This document shows positions 7,455 through 15,253 of a DNA stretch of 23,347 nucleotides, one piece after another. Each line of letters begins with the position of its first letter. Position 1 is the stretch's first letter. Below the pieces are notes generated by a model. It worked only from the letters and a program-made list of their open reading frames with translations. It ran no database searches and was not told where the DNA came from. Source of the DNA: an uncultured Oscillospiraceae bacterium (lineage in GTDB: Bacteria > Bacillota > Clostridia > Oscillospirales > Oscillospiraceae); contig CAKUEI010000019.1 in assembly GCA_934646175.1 (NCBI GenBank), positions 1 to 23,347 of the forward strand, in the 5' to 3' direction. The position numbers and the translations under genes are program-made.

Positions 7455-7608
7455 AATTCGACTGCCCCTTCCGGAAAGGGGCAGTCCCTTTGCCGCCGCC
7501 TTTTTCGGGCGGCGGCCCTTTCCCGGCCCCGCGGGTGGACCGGGCGGCGAGAGAAATCGCCGGGGCCAAGGCCCGCATCCCGCAATTTGAAATAAATGAG
7601 GAACGCAA
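7455..7608 (+). promoter_or_regulatory. Structured 5' leader RNA of the helicase gene
   Basis: Three successive structures can be drawn. (1) GACTGCCCCTT (7460-7470) pairs with AAGGGGCAGTC (7476-7486), an 11-bp perfect stem. (2) GCCGCCGCC (7492-7500) pairs with GGCGGCGGC (7508-7516), 9 bp around a TTTTTCG loop. (3) GGCCCCG (7525-7531) pairs with CGGGGCC (7561-7567), with an inner GGCGA/TCGCC stem that shares one base and so may be an alternative. A single-stranded A-rich segment with TGAGGAA precedes the start. Hairpin 1 could also serve as an end for the upstream operon, but it lacks a T tract. Function as a regulatory leader is inferred; cold-shock RNA helicases often have long structured leaders. 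Confidence 0.6.
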
Positions 7609-9492
7609 ATGACTTTTCGTGAACTGGGGCTGTGCGCCCCCATTTTGAAGGCCCTGGAGGAGCAGGGCTATGAGAAGCCCTCTCCCATTCAGGAGCGGGC
7701 CATCCCCCCCGCGCTTATGGGGAAAGACGTTTTGGGCCTTGCCCAGACGGGCACGGGAAAGACCTGTGCCTTCGGAACTCCTATTCTGCAGCTGCTTAAT
7801 AGCCGTCCGGACGAAAAACATCCCACCCGTGCGCTGATCCTGACTCCCACCCGGGAGCTGGCCATCCAGATCGGCGAAAGCTTTACCGCCTACGGCAAGC
7901 ATTTGAACCTCCGGCATACGGTGATCTTCGGCGGCGTGGGGCAGAACCCTCAGGTGGAGGCTCTCCACCGGGGTGTTGACATTCTGGTGGCCACCCCGGG
8001 GCGGCTCATCGACCTTTACCAGCAGAAGCTCCTGGACCTTTCTCACATTGAAATTTTCGTTCTGGACGAGGCCGACCGGATGCTGGACATGGGCTTTATC
8101 CACGACGTGAAGAAAATTCTGGGCTTCCTGCCCAAAAAGAAGCAGACCATGCTGTTCTCCGCCACCATGCCGAAAGAGATCTCCGACTTGGTGGATTCCC
8201 TGCTCCATGATCCGGCCAAGGTGGCGGTGGACCCCGTCTCCTCCCCGGTGGACCGCATCGAGCAGAGCGTCTATTTCGTGGACCGGAACAACAAGACCCG
8301 GCTGCTGGCCCATCTGGTGCGCACCTTGAACGTGAAAAACGCTCTGGTGTTCACCCGCACGAAGCACGGGGCCAACAAAGTGGCGGGCGACCTCATGAAA
8401 GAGGGCATCACCGCTGCGGCCATCCACGGCAACAAGAGCCAGACCGCCCGGCAGCAGGCTCTTTCCGACTTCAAAACGGGTCGGGTGCAGGTGTTGGTAG
8501 CTACGGACATCGCCGCCCGGGGCATCGATATTGAAGAGCTGTCCCACGTGTTTAACTACAACCTCCCCGAGGTGCCGGAGACCTATGTGCACCGCATCGG
8601 CCGGACGGGCCGCGCCGGGCACGGCGGCAAGGCTGTCGCTTTCTGCGATTTTTCCGAAAAGCCGCTGCTCGCCGCCATTGAAAAGCTCATGGGCCGCGCG
8701 GTACCCGTGGTGGAGGCGCATCCCTATCCCATGCAGAATTTTGAAGCGGTAGTGAAGGATTCCCGCGGCCGGGTGGTAAACGCCGAGGACGCCGAGGCCC
8801 GCGCCGCCGCCAAGGAGCGCCGCCGTCAGCGGGACGCAGCCAATAAGGCCGCCGCTGAAGCCCGCAAAGCGGCTAAGGCCGCCAAAGCTGCCGCCCCGCC
8901 GGAGGAACCTGCGCAGAACGCCTCTGCCCCAAAAAAGGCAAAGGTCCGGAAGCCGGAGGTGAAAAAACAGGAGCAGACGGCTGTCCCCGCACCCGCCGCT
9001 CCGCAAGAGCGCAAAGTCAAAAAGCGCCCGGCGGTGCGCCATCAGCGTCTGGAGGGCACCATGCCCCAGCGGCCCAGCACCGCAAGCGGCGACTTTTACC
9101 GGCCGGACCCGCTGGCCAGCGACCACGTGATGGATGCCACGGCCCGCCTGCTGGCCCCCCGGAAGAGCATTTTCTCCGCCCCGGAGAAAGAGCACCGGGA
9201 AGCGCCCCGTCCAAATGGAAACGGGAACCGCAGCCGCCGGAAGAAACCGACAAACGTCCAGCCTCCCGCCGCTTCCAAGGCGGAAAAGGCGGCAAAGCCC
9301 GTCCAGAAGGGCGCGCTGTCCCACACCGGAAAGCAGGCTTTTCCCGCTCGGAAAGGCAGACAGGAAAATCGCGGCAGTCAGCACCGCTCCCGTGCCCCCC
9401 AGCGCCCCATGGAGCCGTATAACCGCTCCCACGTAAAGGACTCCACCGAACAGCCCAGTTTGATGAAGCCTTATTATATCGAGCATGACTAA
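7609..9492 (+). CDS. DEAD-box ATP-dependent RNA helicase (RhlE/CshA-like) with long basic tail
   Basis: This 627-residue enzyme unwinds RNA duplexes in ribosome assembly or RNA decay. The helicase core occupies about 1-370 with every motif present: Q-motif (PSPIQ, 25-29), motif I AQTGTGKT (45-52), PTRELA (80-85), TPGR (129-132), DEAD (153-156), SAT (184-186), ARGID (303-307) and HRIGRTGR (328-335). From about 385 to the end is an Ala/Lys/Arg-rich low-complexity tail of roughly 240 residues, typical of RhlE-type RNA-binding extensions though longer than most. It ends in EPYNRSHVKDSTEQPSLMKP, which may be a short conserved docking peptide. The start ATG has TGAGGAA 5 bases upstream. It is a single-gene unit with its own promoter and a strong terminator. 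Confidence 0.96.
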   Translation: MTFRELGLCAPILKALEEQGYEKPSPIQERAIPPALMGKDVLGLAQTGTGKTCAFGTPILQLLNSRPDEKHPTRALILTPTRELAIQIGESFTAYGKHLNLRHTVIFGGVGQNPQVEALHRGVDILVATPGRLIDLYQQKLLDLSHIEIFVLDEADRMLDMGFIHDVKKILGFLPKKKQTMLFSATMPKEISDLVDSLLHDPAKVAVDPVSSPVDRIEQSVYFVDRNNKTRLLAHLVRTLNVKNALVFTRTKHGANKVAGDLMKEGITAAAIHGNKSQTARQQALSDFKTGRVQVLVATDIAARGIDIEELSHVFNYNLPEVPETYVHRIGRTGRAGHGGKAVAFCDFSEKPLLAAIEKLMGRAVPVVEAHPYPMQNFEAVVKDSRGRVVNAEDAEARAAAKERRRQRDAANKAAAEARKAAKAAKAAAPPEEPAQNASAPKKAKVRKPEVKKQEQTAVPAPAAPQERKVKKRPAVRHQRLEGTMPQRPSTASGDFYRPDPLASDHVMDATARLLAPRKSIFSAPEKEHREAPRPNGNGNRSRRKKPTNVQPPAASKAEKAAKPVQKGALSHTGKQAFPARKGRQENRGSQHRSRAPQRPMEPYNRSHVKDSTEQPSLMKPYYIEHD

Positions 9493-9536
9493 AATAAAAG
9501 CGCTTCCCGCGTCATGCGGGAAGCGCTTTTGTTTTT
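9491..9536. terminator. Bidirectional terminator between the helicase gene and the minus-strand membrane gene
   Basis: A perfect 15-bp stem, AAAAGCGCTTCCCGC (9496-9510) with GCGGGAAGCGCTTTT (9516-9530), has a 5-base loop and is followed by GTTTTT on the plus strand and by TTTTATTTT-like sequence on the minus strand. It serves both convergent genes, whose stops lie 3 and 22 bases from it. Confidence 0.92.
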
Positions 9537-9552
9537 CCGTAAATCGCCTTTC

Positions 9553-11796
9553 TCAATACCGGTCCACCCAGCCGGAGATGAGAAGGGTGGGTACCAGCCA
9601 CAGGATGCAGAACACCGTCAGGCTGAGGGGTGAGAGGGCCGCATAGGCGGCGGAAAACGTCAGATAAAAGCTCAGCAGCAGTCCCACCACCGAGCCAATG
9701 CACGCCAGCACCGCACTCAAGCGGACGGCGGTGCGCAGGCGGCTGGCCCCCACCACCGCATCGGCAAAGGGAGCCAACCCTTCGCGGCAGAGGATGGCAG
9801 TGAGGGCGGAGGCGTGCTCCCCCTCTTCATCCGACAGCTCACGCCGCCGCTGCACCGGGGGAAACTCCATCCGGTCGGAGGGCAGCTTGAAGCGTTGGCG
9901 CAGCATGGCGGGAATGAGGTTAAAGTCCCGGGTGGCCATGACCGGCATCAGTCCGCCCTTCAAAAGGGCGTCCAGCGCGGGGGCCACGGTGGGATGCAGG
10001 GCGTAGTGCAGGGCGAAGATGCCTGCCAGCTCCCCGTCCACCGCGCAGAAGACAGCATTTTTCACCGAAAGGCCCTTAGGGAGGGTGATCTCCATCAGTG
10101 CCATGAACGATGCGCTGCCCACCAGCACCTGCTGGCGGCCCACCGTTCCGGAAAGGCCGCCGCCTTCGTAGCAGCAAAGGTCCTTCACCTCGCGGTAAGA
10201 GGCCCCCTGGGTGCGGAGCAGGTCATAGAAAATGCGGTCAAGTCCGCTGCCGGAGGCGCGGATCATGCTGGCGGTATAGCCGATGACCCGCTCCACAGAA
10301 TAGTCGCCGAATACCTTGATGCCGTTAAGGGCCACGGTACCCGGTGGGAAAAAGTCCAGATCGGTGAGCACCACGCCGGAGCCTTTCCGGGTACCCGCCG
10401 CACCGGGCCAACCCGCGATGGCCACACCGCTTTTGGCCAGATGCCGGCTGAGCTTTCCGAAGGGGCGGCCGTAAGCCAGAAGCCCGGAAAGGGAGGCCGC
10501 CGCCGTCAGGTTGGCGGACAGGCACCACAAAATAAGCTGCGGGCGGCGAACGCCTACGGAAGAGATCATGGCGAAGAGGAAGGATGCCGTCAGCAGCAAC
10601 GGCGCCATGACGTCGAAGATCTGCTCCGCGCCATCGCGCATCTGAATTTGACTGCCGAAGCCCACGACCTCACCCTGCCACTTGGTAAAGGTGTCCCGGC
10701 CGTTCCACTTTCCTTCGTCCAGGGTGACGAGGTACGGTTCTTTCGCCACGGCGGCGGTGCGGCAGGCAAGGCGCTGGCCCAACCGCTTCTGGAATGCGCC
10801 GCGCATATGGCAGAAAATGGCCAGTGTCACGGCAGCGCAGTATGGCAGCTGCCCGTCCCGGGGGGCGAGGATTCCCATGGTGAGCGCGTCCGCCAAGGTG
10901 GCGAAGGCGGCCAGCGCGGTAAGGGTGTCCATCCCCATCTGAAGGTGGAAGATGCGGCCCAGTCCGCGGCCCAGCACGTCCGCGCCCAACAGCATGGCAA
11001 GGGCCAGCAGTCCCGCCGAAACATAGATCGACAGCTGCCCCGTTAGAAATGCAAGCTGCGTCAGGGGGAGATGGGGCAGCAAGATCAGGAAAATCTGAAG
11101 CAGAAACAGGAGAAACACCAGTACGCTGCGGGTGTGCAGGCCCTTAAGGCCCTTGCTGTACATGCGGAACAACTCGCCCGGCGGCGTGTCGGGGGGCGGC
11201 GGCTCCCGCCGGATGCGGCGGCGGGGACGGGGCTGCTCTTCCTCCGTCTCCTGATCCACGCCGGGGACCAGCTCTTCCACCCGGCGGAGCTCGGGATCGT
11301 CCTCGCTGCCTTCTTCCTCAAACATATGGCTGGCATACCGGTCCGCCTGATGGTTCAGGCGGCTGGCCAACCGGGCGATGGGGCTTTCTTCCGGGAAGGG
11401 AATGACCTTCTCCTCCTCCCCGGCCTCATCGGTCTTCACCCGCTTGCCGCGGGGCTTTTTCCGCTGTTCGGGCAGTTCCTCTTCCGGCTGCTCTTCCGGC
11501 TCATCGGGCGCGGGTGGCTCCGGTTCCTCCGGCGGGATTTGTGGCACACGCTCCACCCGGTTATGAAAGGCCGTGACGCGGCCCTTTTTCGCCAGTTTTT
11601 CCGCAGGCATAGGTGCAGCCTCTTCCGGCGCGGAGGGCTCCTCCGGCGCCTCTTCCCGTGCTTTTTCCAGCACGGGCGGCGTTTCTGGATGCGCCGGTTC
11701 TGCGGGCTGGGGCCGCGCCCCGTCCGGCTTTTTCTTGCCAAATTCCGCCAGAATTTCTTCCAGTGTATAATCTCTGGGTTTTTCCTCTCCGGCCAT
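9553..11796 (-). CDS. Catalytically dead P-type (P1B-like) ATPase homologue with long charged N-terminal tail
   Basis: This 747-residue protein is normally likely to be called hypothetical. Residues 1-205 are a Pro/Glu/Arg-rich, apparently disordered cytoplasmic tail that begins with DYTLEEILAEFGKKK. About eight membrane helices follow, at roughly 223-243, 250-275, 288-310, 316-333, 395-415, 420-442, 687-712 and 719-742. The long loop between helices 6 and 7 aligns by eye with a P1B-ATPase N/P domain. GGGLSGTVGRQQVLVGSASF (545-564) matches the GxGVxGxVxGxxVLVGN motif, and AVDGELAGIFAL followed by HPTVAPALDALLKGGLMPVM matches the segment before TGDN. The DKTGT site reads LTDLDFFPPG (477-486), HP reads LD, TGDN reads TRDF, GDGxND is absent, the TGES loop of the A domain is missing and the CPx helix has no Cys-Pro. 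No ATP-driven transport is expected. I start at ATG 11796, 44 bases after rlmB, with AAAGGAGGGG upstream; an ATG at 11823 precedes that site. Confidence 0.82.
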   Translation of the reverse strand: MAGEEKPRDYTLEEILAEFGKKKPDGARPQPAEPAHPETPPVLEKAREEAPEEPSAPEEAAPMPAEKLAKKGRVTAFHNRVERVPQIPPEEPEPPAPDEPEEQPEEELPEQRKKPRGKRVKTDEAGEEEKVIPFPEESPIARLASRLNHQADRYASHMFEEEGSEDDPELRRVEELVPGVDQETEEEQPRPRRRIRREPPPPDTPPGELFRMYSKGLKGLHTRSVLVFLLFLLQIFLILLPHLPLTQLAFLTGQLSIYVSAGLLALAMLLGADVLGRGLGRIFHLQMGMDTLTALAAFATLADALTMGILAPRDGQLPYCAAVTLAIFCHMRGAFQKRLGQRLACRTAAVAKEPYLVTLDEGKWNGRDTFTKWQGEVVGFGSQIQMRDGAEQIFDVMAPLLLTASFLFAMISSVGVRRPQLILWCLSANLTAAASLSGLLAYGRPFGKLSRHLAKSGVAIAGWPGAAGTRKGSGVVLTDLDFFPPGTVALNGIKVFGDYSVERVIGYTASMIRASGSGLDRIFYDLLRTQGASYREVKDLCCYEGGGLSGTVGRQQVLVGSASFMALMEITLPKGLSVKNAVFCAVDGELAGIFALHYALHPTVAPALDALLKGGLMPVMATRDFNLIPAMLRQRFKLPSDRMEFPPVQRRRELSDEEGEHASALTAILCREGLAPFADAVVGASRLRTAVRLSAVLACIGSVVGLLLSFYLTFSAAYAALSPLSLTVFCILWLVPTLLISGWVDRY

Positions 11797-11840
11797 GGGA
11801 CGCTCCCCTCCTTTCCGGTTCAAGTGCTCAAACGCTCAAA

Positions 11841-12626
11841 TCATCCGTTTCTGCGCTGCCGCACCGCTTCGTACAGCATGACTGCGGCAGCGGCGGAAAC
11901 ATTCAGGGAAGACATCTGGCCCTTCATGGGAATACTGACCTTGAAGTCACAGTTTTCCGTCACCAGGCGGCCCATGCCGTCCCCCTCGCTGCCCACCACG
12001 ATGACGGTGGGTCCCTTGAGGTCGGCGTCATAGAGCAGTGTATCCCCATCGGCGGCGGTACCGAAGACCCAGAGGCCTTCTTCTTTCAGCTCTTTCAGCA
12101 AGGCGGGGAGATTGGGCACCCGGGCCACGGGCACATAGCTGACGGCCCCGGCGGAGGTCTTTTCCACGATGGAGGTAAGGCCCGCACTGCGGCGCTTTGG
12201 AATAATGACACCGTGGGCACCCGCGGCCTCCGCCGTGCGGATGACCGCGCCCAGATTGTGCGGATCGCTCAGCTCGTCGCAGACCACGATGAGCGGGGTC
12301 TCCCCTTTTTCCTTCGCAGCGTTCAGAATATCGTCCACCGTGGCATACTCCCGCACGGAGAGAACGCCGATGACCCCCTGATGGGCATGGGTGCGGCTCA
12401 TGCCGTCCAGCTTGCGGCGGTCTGCTTCCACCACCACGACGCCCTTGTCCCGAGCGGCGGCGGCGATGTGGCGCAGGGTGGCGTCCGTCTCGCCCCGGGC
12501 GATATAGATCTTGTCGATGGGTTTCCCGGCCCGAAGGGCCTCGGTCATGGCGTTGCGGCCCTCGATCAGGCCCTCTGCCTCCGCCTGACCGGGGCCGGCG
12601 TGGCGCAGGGGGGTGCGTTCTTTCAT
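11841..12626 (-). CDS. rlmB: 23S rRNA (guanosine-2'-O)-methyltransferase RlmB (TrmH/SpoU family)
   Basis: This 261-residue SPOUT-class enzyme methylates the ribose of G2251 (E. coli numbering) in 23S rRNA using SAM, acting as a dimer. Residues about 17-95 (EGLIEGRNAMTEALRAGKPI) form the L30e-like substrate-binding domain. Residues about 110-258 form the trefoil-knot catalytic domain, with motif 1 DPHNLGAVIRTAEAAGAHGV (Asn124, Arg130), motif 2 VVGSEGDGM (211-218) and motif 3 IPMKGQMSSLNVSAAAAVML (231-251). Length and motifs are standard. The start ATG has GAGGGA about 8 bases upstream. Only 44 bases follow before the next minus-strand start with no terminator, so it is probably co-transcribed with the dead P-type ATPase homologue. 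Confidence 0.93.
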   Translation of the reverse strand: MKERTPLRHAGPGQAEAEGLIEGRNAMTEALRAGKPIDKIYIARGETDATLRHIAAAARDKGVVVVEADRRKLDGMSRTHAHQGVIGVLSVREYATVDDILNAAKEKGETPLIVVCDELSDPHNLGAVIRTAEAAGAHGVIIPKRRSAGLTSIVEKTSAGAVSYVPVARVPNLPALLKELKEEGLWVFGTAADGDTLLYDADLKGPTVIVVGSEGDGMGRLVTENCDFKVSIPMKGQMSSLNVSAAAAVMLYEAVRQRRNG

Positions 12627-12659
12627 ACTTGGTCCCTCACTACTTCAAAAGTACCCTTT

Positions 12660-12688
12660 AGTATAACACAAGCCGTTTCGCCGGGCAA
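12660..12688 (-). promoter_or_regulatory. Promoter of rlmB
   Basis: On the minus strand TTGCCC (12688-12683) and TATACT (12665-12660) are separated by 17 bases, 34 bases before the rlmB start. Confidence 0.75.
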
Positions 12689-12732
12689 CCTTTCCTTCAC
12701 AGAAAGTTTACAGCTGAGAAAGACGGCGTTTC

Positions 12733-12761
12733 TTGTGTTTTCACGGTATCTGTGCTATAAT
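12733..12761 (+). promoter_or_regulatory. Promoter of ftsH
   Basis: TTGTGT (12733-12738) and TATAAT (12756-12761) are separated by 17 bases. A 9-base direct repeat CTGAGAAAG lies on each side (12714-12722 and 12769-12777), and the palindrome AAAGTACTTT at 12774-12783 is near the inferred transcript start. Confidence 0.75.
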
Positions 12762-12828
12762 TCCCACACTGAGAAAGTACTTTTCCGCCCCCTTTCACAG
12801 GATATCATACACAGGAGGGCATTCTGCT

Positions 12829-14937
12829 TTGAAACCGAACAAAAATAACAACAATGGGAACAAGCGCCGCTGGATCGGCGTGGTCACCATCATTCTCTGG
12901 GCGATCGTCATGACGCTGCTTTTCAACGCCGCGGCCAGTGCCTTCAAAAGTGCCAACACGGTGGAGGTGCCCTACAGCACCTTCCGCACCTGGGTGAAGG
13001 ACGACAAGGTCCAGTCGGTGGCCATGGAAAACAGCAAGTTCACTATCACCCTAAAGGACGGGGCTGACGCCGACCTGCCCGAGGAAACCGACAGTACGGT
13101 CGACCTCTTCAGCGGCCTGTTCGGCACCAGCGTCCCCTCCGGAGCAAGCCGCCCCCAGGTGACCTATGTCACCGCGCCCCTCAGCGACTCCGGCCTCATC
13201 GCCCTGATGGACGAGCACGGGGTGGAATACGGCACCGATCTGGTGAGCGAATCCTCCTATATGCTGAGCTTTCTGGCAAGCTATGTGCTTGTGCCCGTGG
13301 TCATGATCGTGGTGATGATGCTGCTGTTCCGCGCCATGTCCGGCAAAATGGGAGGCAGCGGCGGCATCGGAGGCATTGGCGGCGTGGGGAAGGCAAACGC
13401 CAAGGTCTATGTGGAAAAATCCACCGGCGTGACCTTTAAGGACGTGGCCGGTCAGGACGAGGCCAAGGAAAGCCTGCAGGAGATCATCGATTTCCTGCAT
13501 AACCCCCAGAAATACACCGAGATCGGCGCGAAACTGCCCAAGGGTGCCCTGCTGGTGGGCTCCCCCGGTACCGGTAAGACCCTGCTTGCCAAGGCCGTGG
13601 CCGGCGAGGCCAACGTCCCCTTCTTTTCCATCAGCGGCTCCGACTTTGTGGAAATGTTCGTGGGCGTGGGCGCGTCCCGTGTCCGCGACCTGTTCAAAGA
13701 GGCCAGCAAAATGGCCCCGTGCATCATTTTCATCGACGAGATCGACACCATCGGCAAATCCCGCGATAACCGCATGGGCGGCAATGACGAGCGGGAGCAG
13801 ACCCTGAACCAGCTGCTGGCTGAGCTGGACGGCTTCGACCCCACCAAGGGTGTTATCGTTCTGGCGGCCACCAACCGGCCGGAGGTGCTGGACAAGGCCC
13901 TGCTGCGTCCCGGCCGGTTCGACCGCCGGATCACCGTGGACCGGCCCAACCTGGCCGGCCGTCTGGCCACCCTGCAGGTCCACACCCGCGGCATCCGCCT
14001 GAGTGAGGACGTGGACCTCAACAAGATCGCTCAGGCCACGGCGGGCTGCGTGGGCGCCGACCTTGCAAACTTGGTGAACGAGGCCGCCCTGCGGGCGGTG
14101 CGTCACGGCCGGAGAGCGGTGAATCAGGAGGACCTGCTGGCCTCCTTTGAAATGGTCATCGCCGGTGCGGAAAAGAAGGGCACCGTCCTGACCGAGACCG
14201 AGAAAAAGATGATCGCCTACCACGAGGTGGGACATGCTCTGGTGGCCTCCAAGCAGAAACATAATGCCATGCCGGTGAGCAAGATCACCATCGTGCCCCA
14301 TACTCAGGGTGCGCTGGGCTACACCCTCCACCTGCCTGAGGAGGAGAAATTCCTCATGACGGAGGAGGATCTGCTGGCTGAGATCCGCACCCTGCTGGCC
14401 GGTCGCAGCGCCGAAGAGGTGGTATTCCACTCCAAGTCCTCCGGCGCGGCCAACGACATCGAGCGTGCCACCGAGCTTGCCCGGAAAATGGTCACCATGT
14501 TCGGCATGAGCGACAAGTACGGCATGATGGGCCTTGCCACGGTGCAGAACCAGTACCTGGACGGGCAGATGGGCCTCACCTGCGCCCAGGATACGGCGGC
14601 GGGCGTGGATCAGGAAGTGCGCGCCATTATCGACCGCTGCCACGCCGACGCCATTCAGATTTTGACCGCGAACCGCGACATGCTGGACAAGATCGCCGAT
14701 TACCTGCTGGTGAAAGAGACCATCACCGGCTCTGAAATGATGGCCATCATCGAGGGCCGTGACCCAGAGGCCGCGGAGGACAGCTTTCGGGTCACCACCG
14801 CCAGCGGAAAGGCCAAGGAAGCCCCTGCCGCGGAAGTTCCGCAGCCCGCTTCCCAGCCTGAGGGAAGTGCCCCCGCTCCTGCGGAGGAAGCGCCTTCCGA
14901 TGCGCCGCTGCCTCCCTCGCAGGAGGAGGACGGCTGA
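12829..14937 (+). CDS. ftsH: ATP-dependent zinc metalloprotease FtsH
   Basis: This 702-residue membrane AAA+ protease extracts and degrades misfolded membrane proteins and short-lived regulators as a hexamer. Helices at about 14-36 and 145-168 flank a 110-residue extracytoplasmic domain. A Gly-rich linker (172-188) leads to the AAA module: Walker A GSPGTGKT (244-251), pore loop FVGV (277-280), Walker B FIDEID (301-306) and the second region of homology ending RPGRFDRR (360-367). The protease has HEVGH (465-469) and the third zinc ligand Asp543 (SSGAANDIERAT). A Pro/Ala/Glu-rich tail fills the last 50 residues. I start at TTG 12829 because ACAGGAGGG sits 10 bases before it; the ATG-type codon at 12733 lies inside the promoter. 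GSPGTGKT and HEVGH differ slightly from the usual GPPGTGKT and HEAGH, but keep all catalytic residues. Confidence 0.95.
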   Translation: MKPNKNNNNGNKRRWIGVVTIILWAIVMTLLFNAAASAFKSANTVEVPYSTFRTWVKDDKVQSVAMENSKFTITLKDGADADLPEETDSTVDLFSGLFGTSVPSGASRPQVTYVTAPLSDSGLIALMDEHGVEYGTDLVSESSYMLSFLASYVLVPVVMIVVMMLLFRAMSGKMGGSGGIGGIGGVGKANAKVYVEKSTGVTFKDVAGQDEAKESLQEIIDFLHNPQKYTEIGAKLPKGALLVGSPGTGKTLLAKAVAGEANVPFFSISGSDFVEMFVGVGASRVRDLFKEASKMAPCIIFIDEIDTIGKSRDNRMGGNDEREQTLNQLLAELDGFDPTKGVIVLAATNRPEVLDKALLRPGRFDRRITVDRPNLAGRLATLQVHTRGIRLSEDVDLNKIAQATAGCVGADLANLVNEAALRAVRHGRRAVNQEDLLASFEMVIAGAEKKGTVLTETEKKMIAYHEVGHALVASKQKHNAMPVSKITIVPHTQGALGYTLHLPEEEKFLMTEEDLLAEIRTLLAGRSAEEVVFHSKSSGAANDIERATELARKMVTMFGMSDKYGMMGLATVQNQYLDGQMGLTCAQDTAAGVDQEVRAIIDRCHADAIQILTANRDMLDKIADYLLVKETITGSEMMAIIEGRDPEAAEDSFRVTTASGKAKEAPAAEVPQPASQPEGSAPAPAEEAPSDAPLPPSQEEDG

Positions 14938-15212
14938 TGCCGTGGTGGGGTTATGGGCTCCTGATCTCCAACGTGCTGGCTTTCCTGCTCATGGGCATCG
15001 ACAAACGGAAGGCGCGGCACGGCGCGTGGCGCATTCCGGAGAAGACGCTGTTCCTCCTCCCCGTTCTCTTCGGCGCGCTGGGCGGTACATTGGGGATGCG
15101 CCTTTTCCACCACAAAACAAAGCACTGGTACTTCCGCGTCGGTTTTCCTCTGCTGCTGGCGGCCCAGATCGTTCTGCTGATCTTTCTCTATTGGCATATT
15201 GTTCTATCCTGA
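14937..15212 (+). CDS. DUF1294 family small membrane protein
   Basis: This 91-residue protein has three hydrophobic helices, at about 4-20, 38-54 and 69-89. The motif MGIDKRKARHGAWRIPEKTL after the first helix is the DUF1294 signature, followed by GALGGTLGMRLFHHKTKHWY and FRVGFP. The family has no known function. The ATG overlaps the ftsH stop by one base (TGATG), with AGGAGG about 10 bases upstream inside ftsH, so it is translationally coupled to ftsH. It is the last gene of that operon, ending at the start of a strong terminator. Confidence 0.92.
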   Translation: MPWWGYGLLISNVLAFLLMGIDKRKARHGAWRIPEKTLFLLPVLFGALGGTLGMRLFHHKTKHWYFRVGFPLLLAAQIVLLIFLYWHIVLS

Positions 15213-15252
15213 AAAACCCCCGCCGGAATCGATGATTCCGGCGGGGGTTTTT
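15212..15252. terminator. Bidirectional terminator with 19-bp perfect stem
   Basis: The left arm at 15212-15230 (AAAAACCCCCGCCGGAATC) pairs perfectly with the right arm at 15234-15252 around a 3-base loop, giving T tracts on both strands. It serves DUF1294 on the plus strand and the DUF896 operon on the minus strand. Confidence 0.95.
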
Positions 15253-15253
15253 A

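Noticed and set aside
7460..7486. Rho-independent terminator for the M42 operon
   Set aside because: The stem is perfect, but CCCTTTGCC follows instead of a T tract, and it lies just downstream of a good promoter, so a leader structure fits better.
8820..9020. Tandem DNA repeat in the helicase tail
   Set aside because: The AAK/AAE-like stretch reflects Ala/Lys-rich coding with GCC and AAG codons; no fixed repeat unit is seen.
7375..9486. A 703-codon open frame on the minus strand opposite the helicase gene
   Set aside because: It is antisense to a gene with every DEAD-box motif, has no recognisable domain, and arises from GC-rich codon composition.
9553..11796. Functional heavy-metal P-type ATPase
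   Set aside because: The phosphorylation aspartate motif, TGES, TGDN, GDGxND and CPx are all missing, so an active pump is not supported.
12733..12828. Longer FtsH start inside the promoter region
   Set aside because: Codons before TTG 12829 overlap the -35 and -10 boxes, and the AGGAGGG site fits only the TTG.
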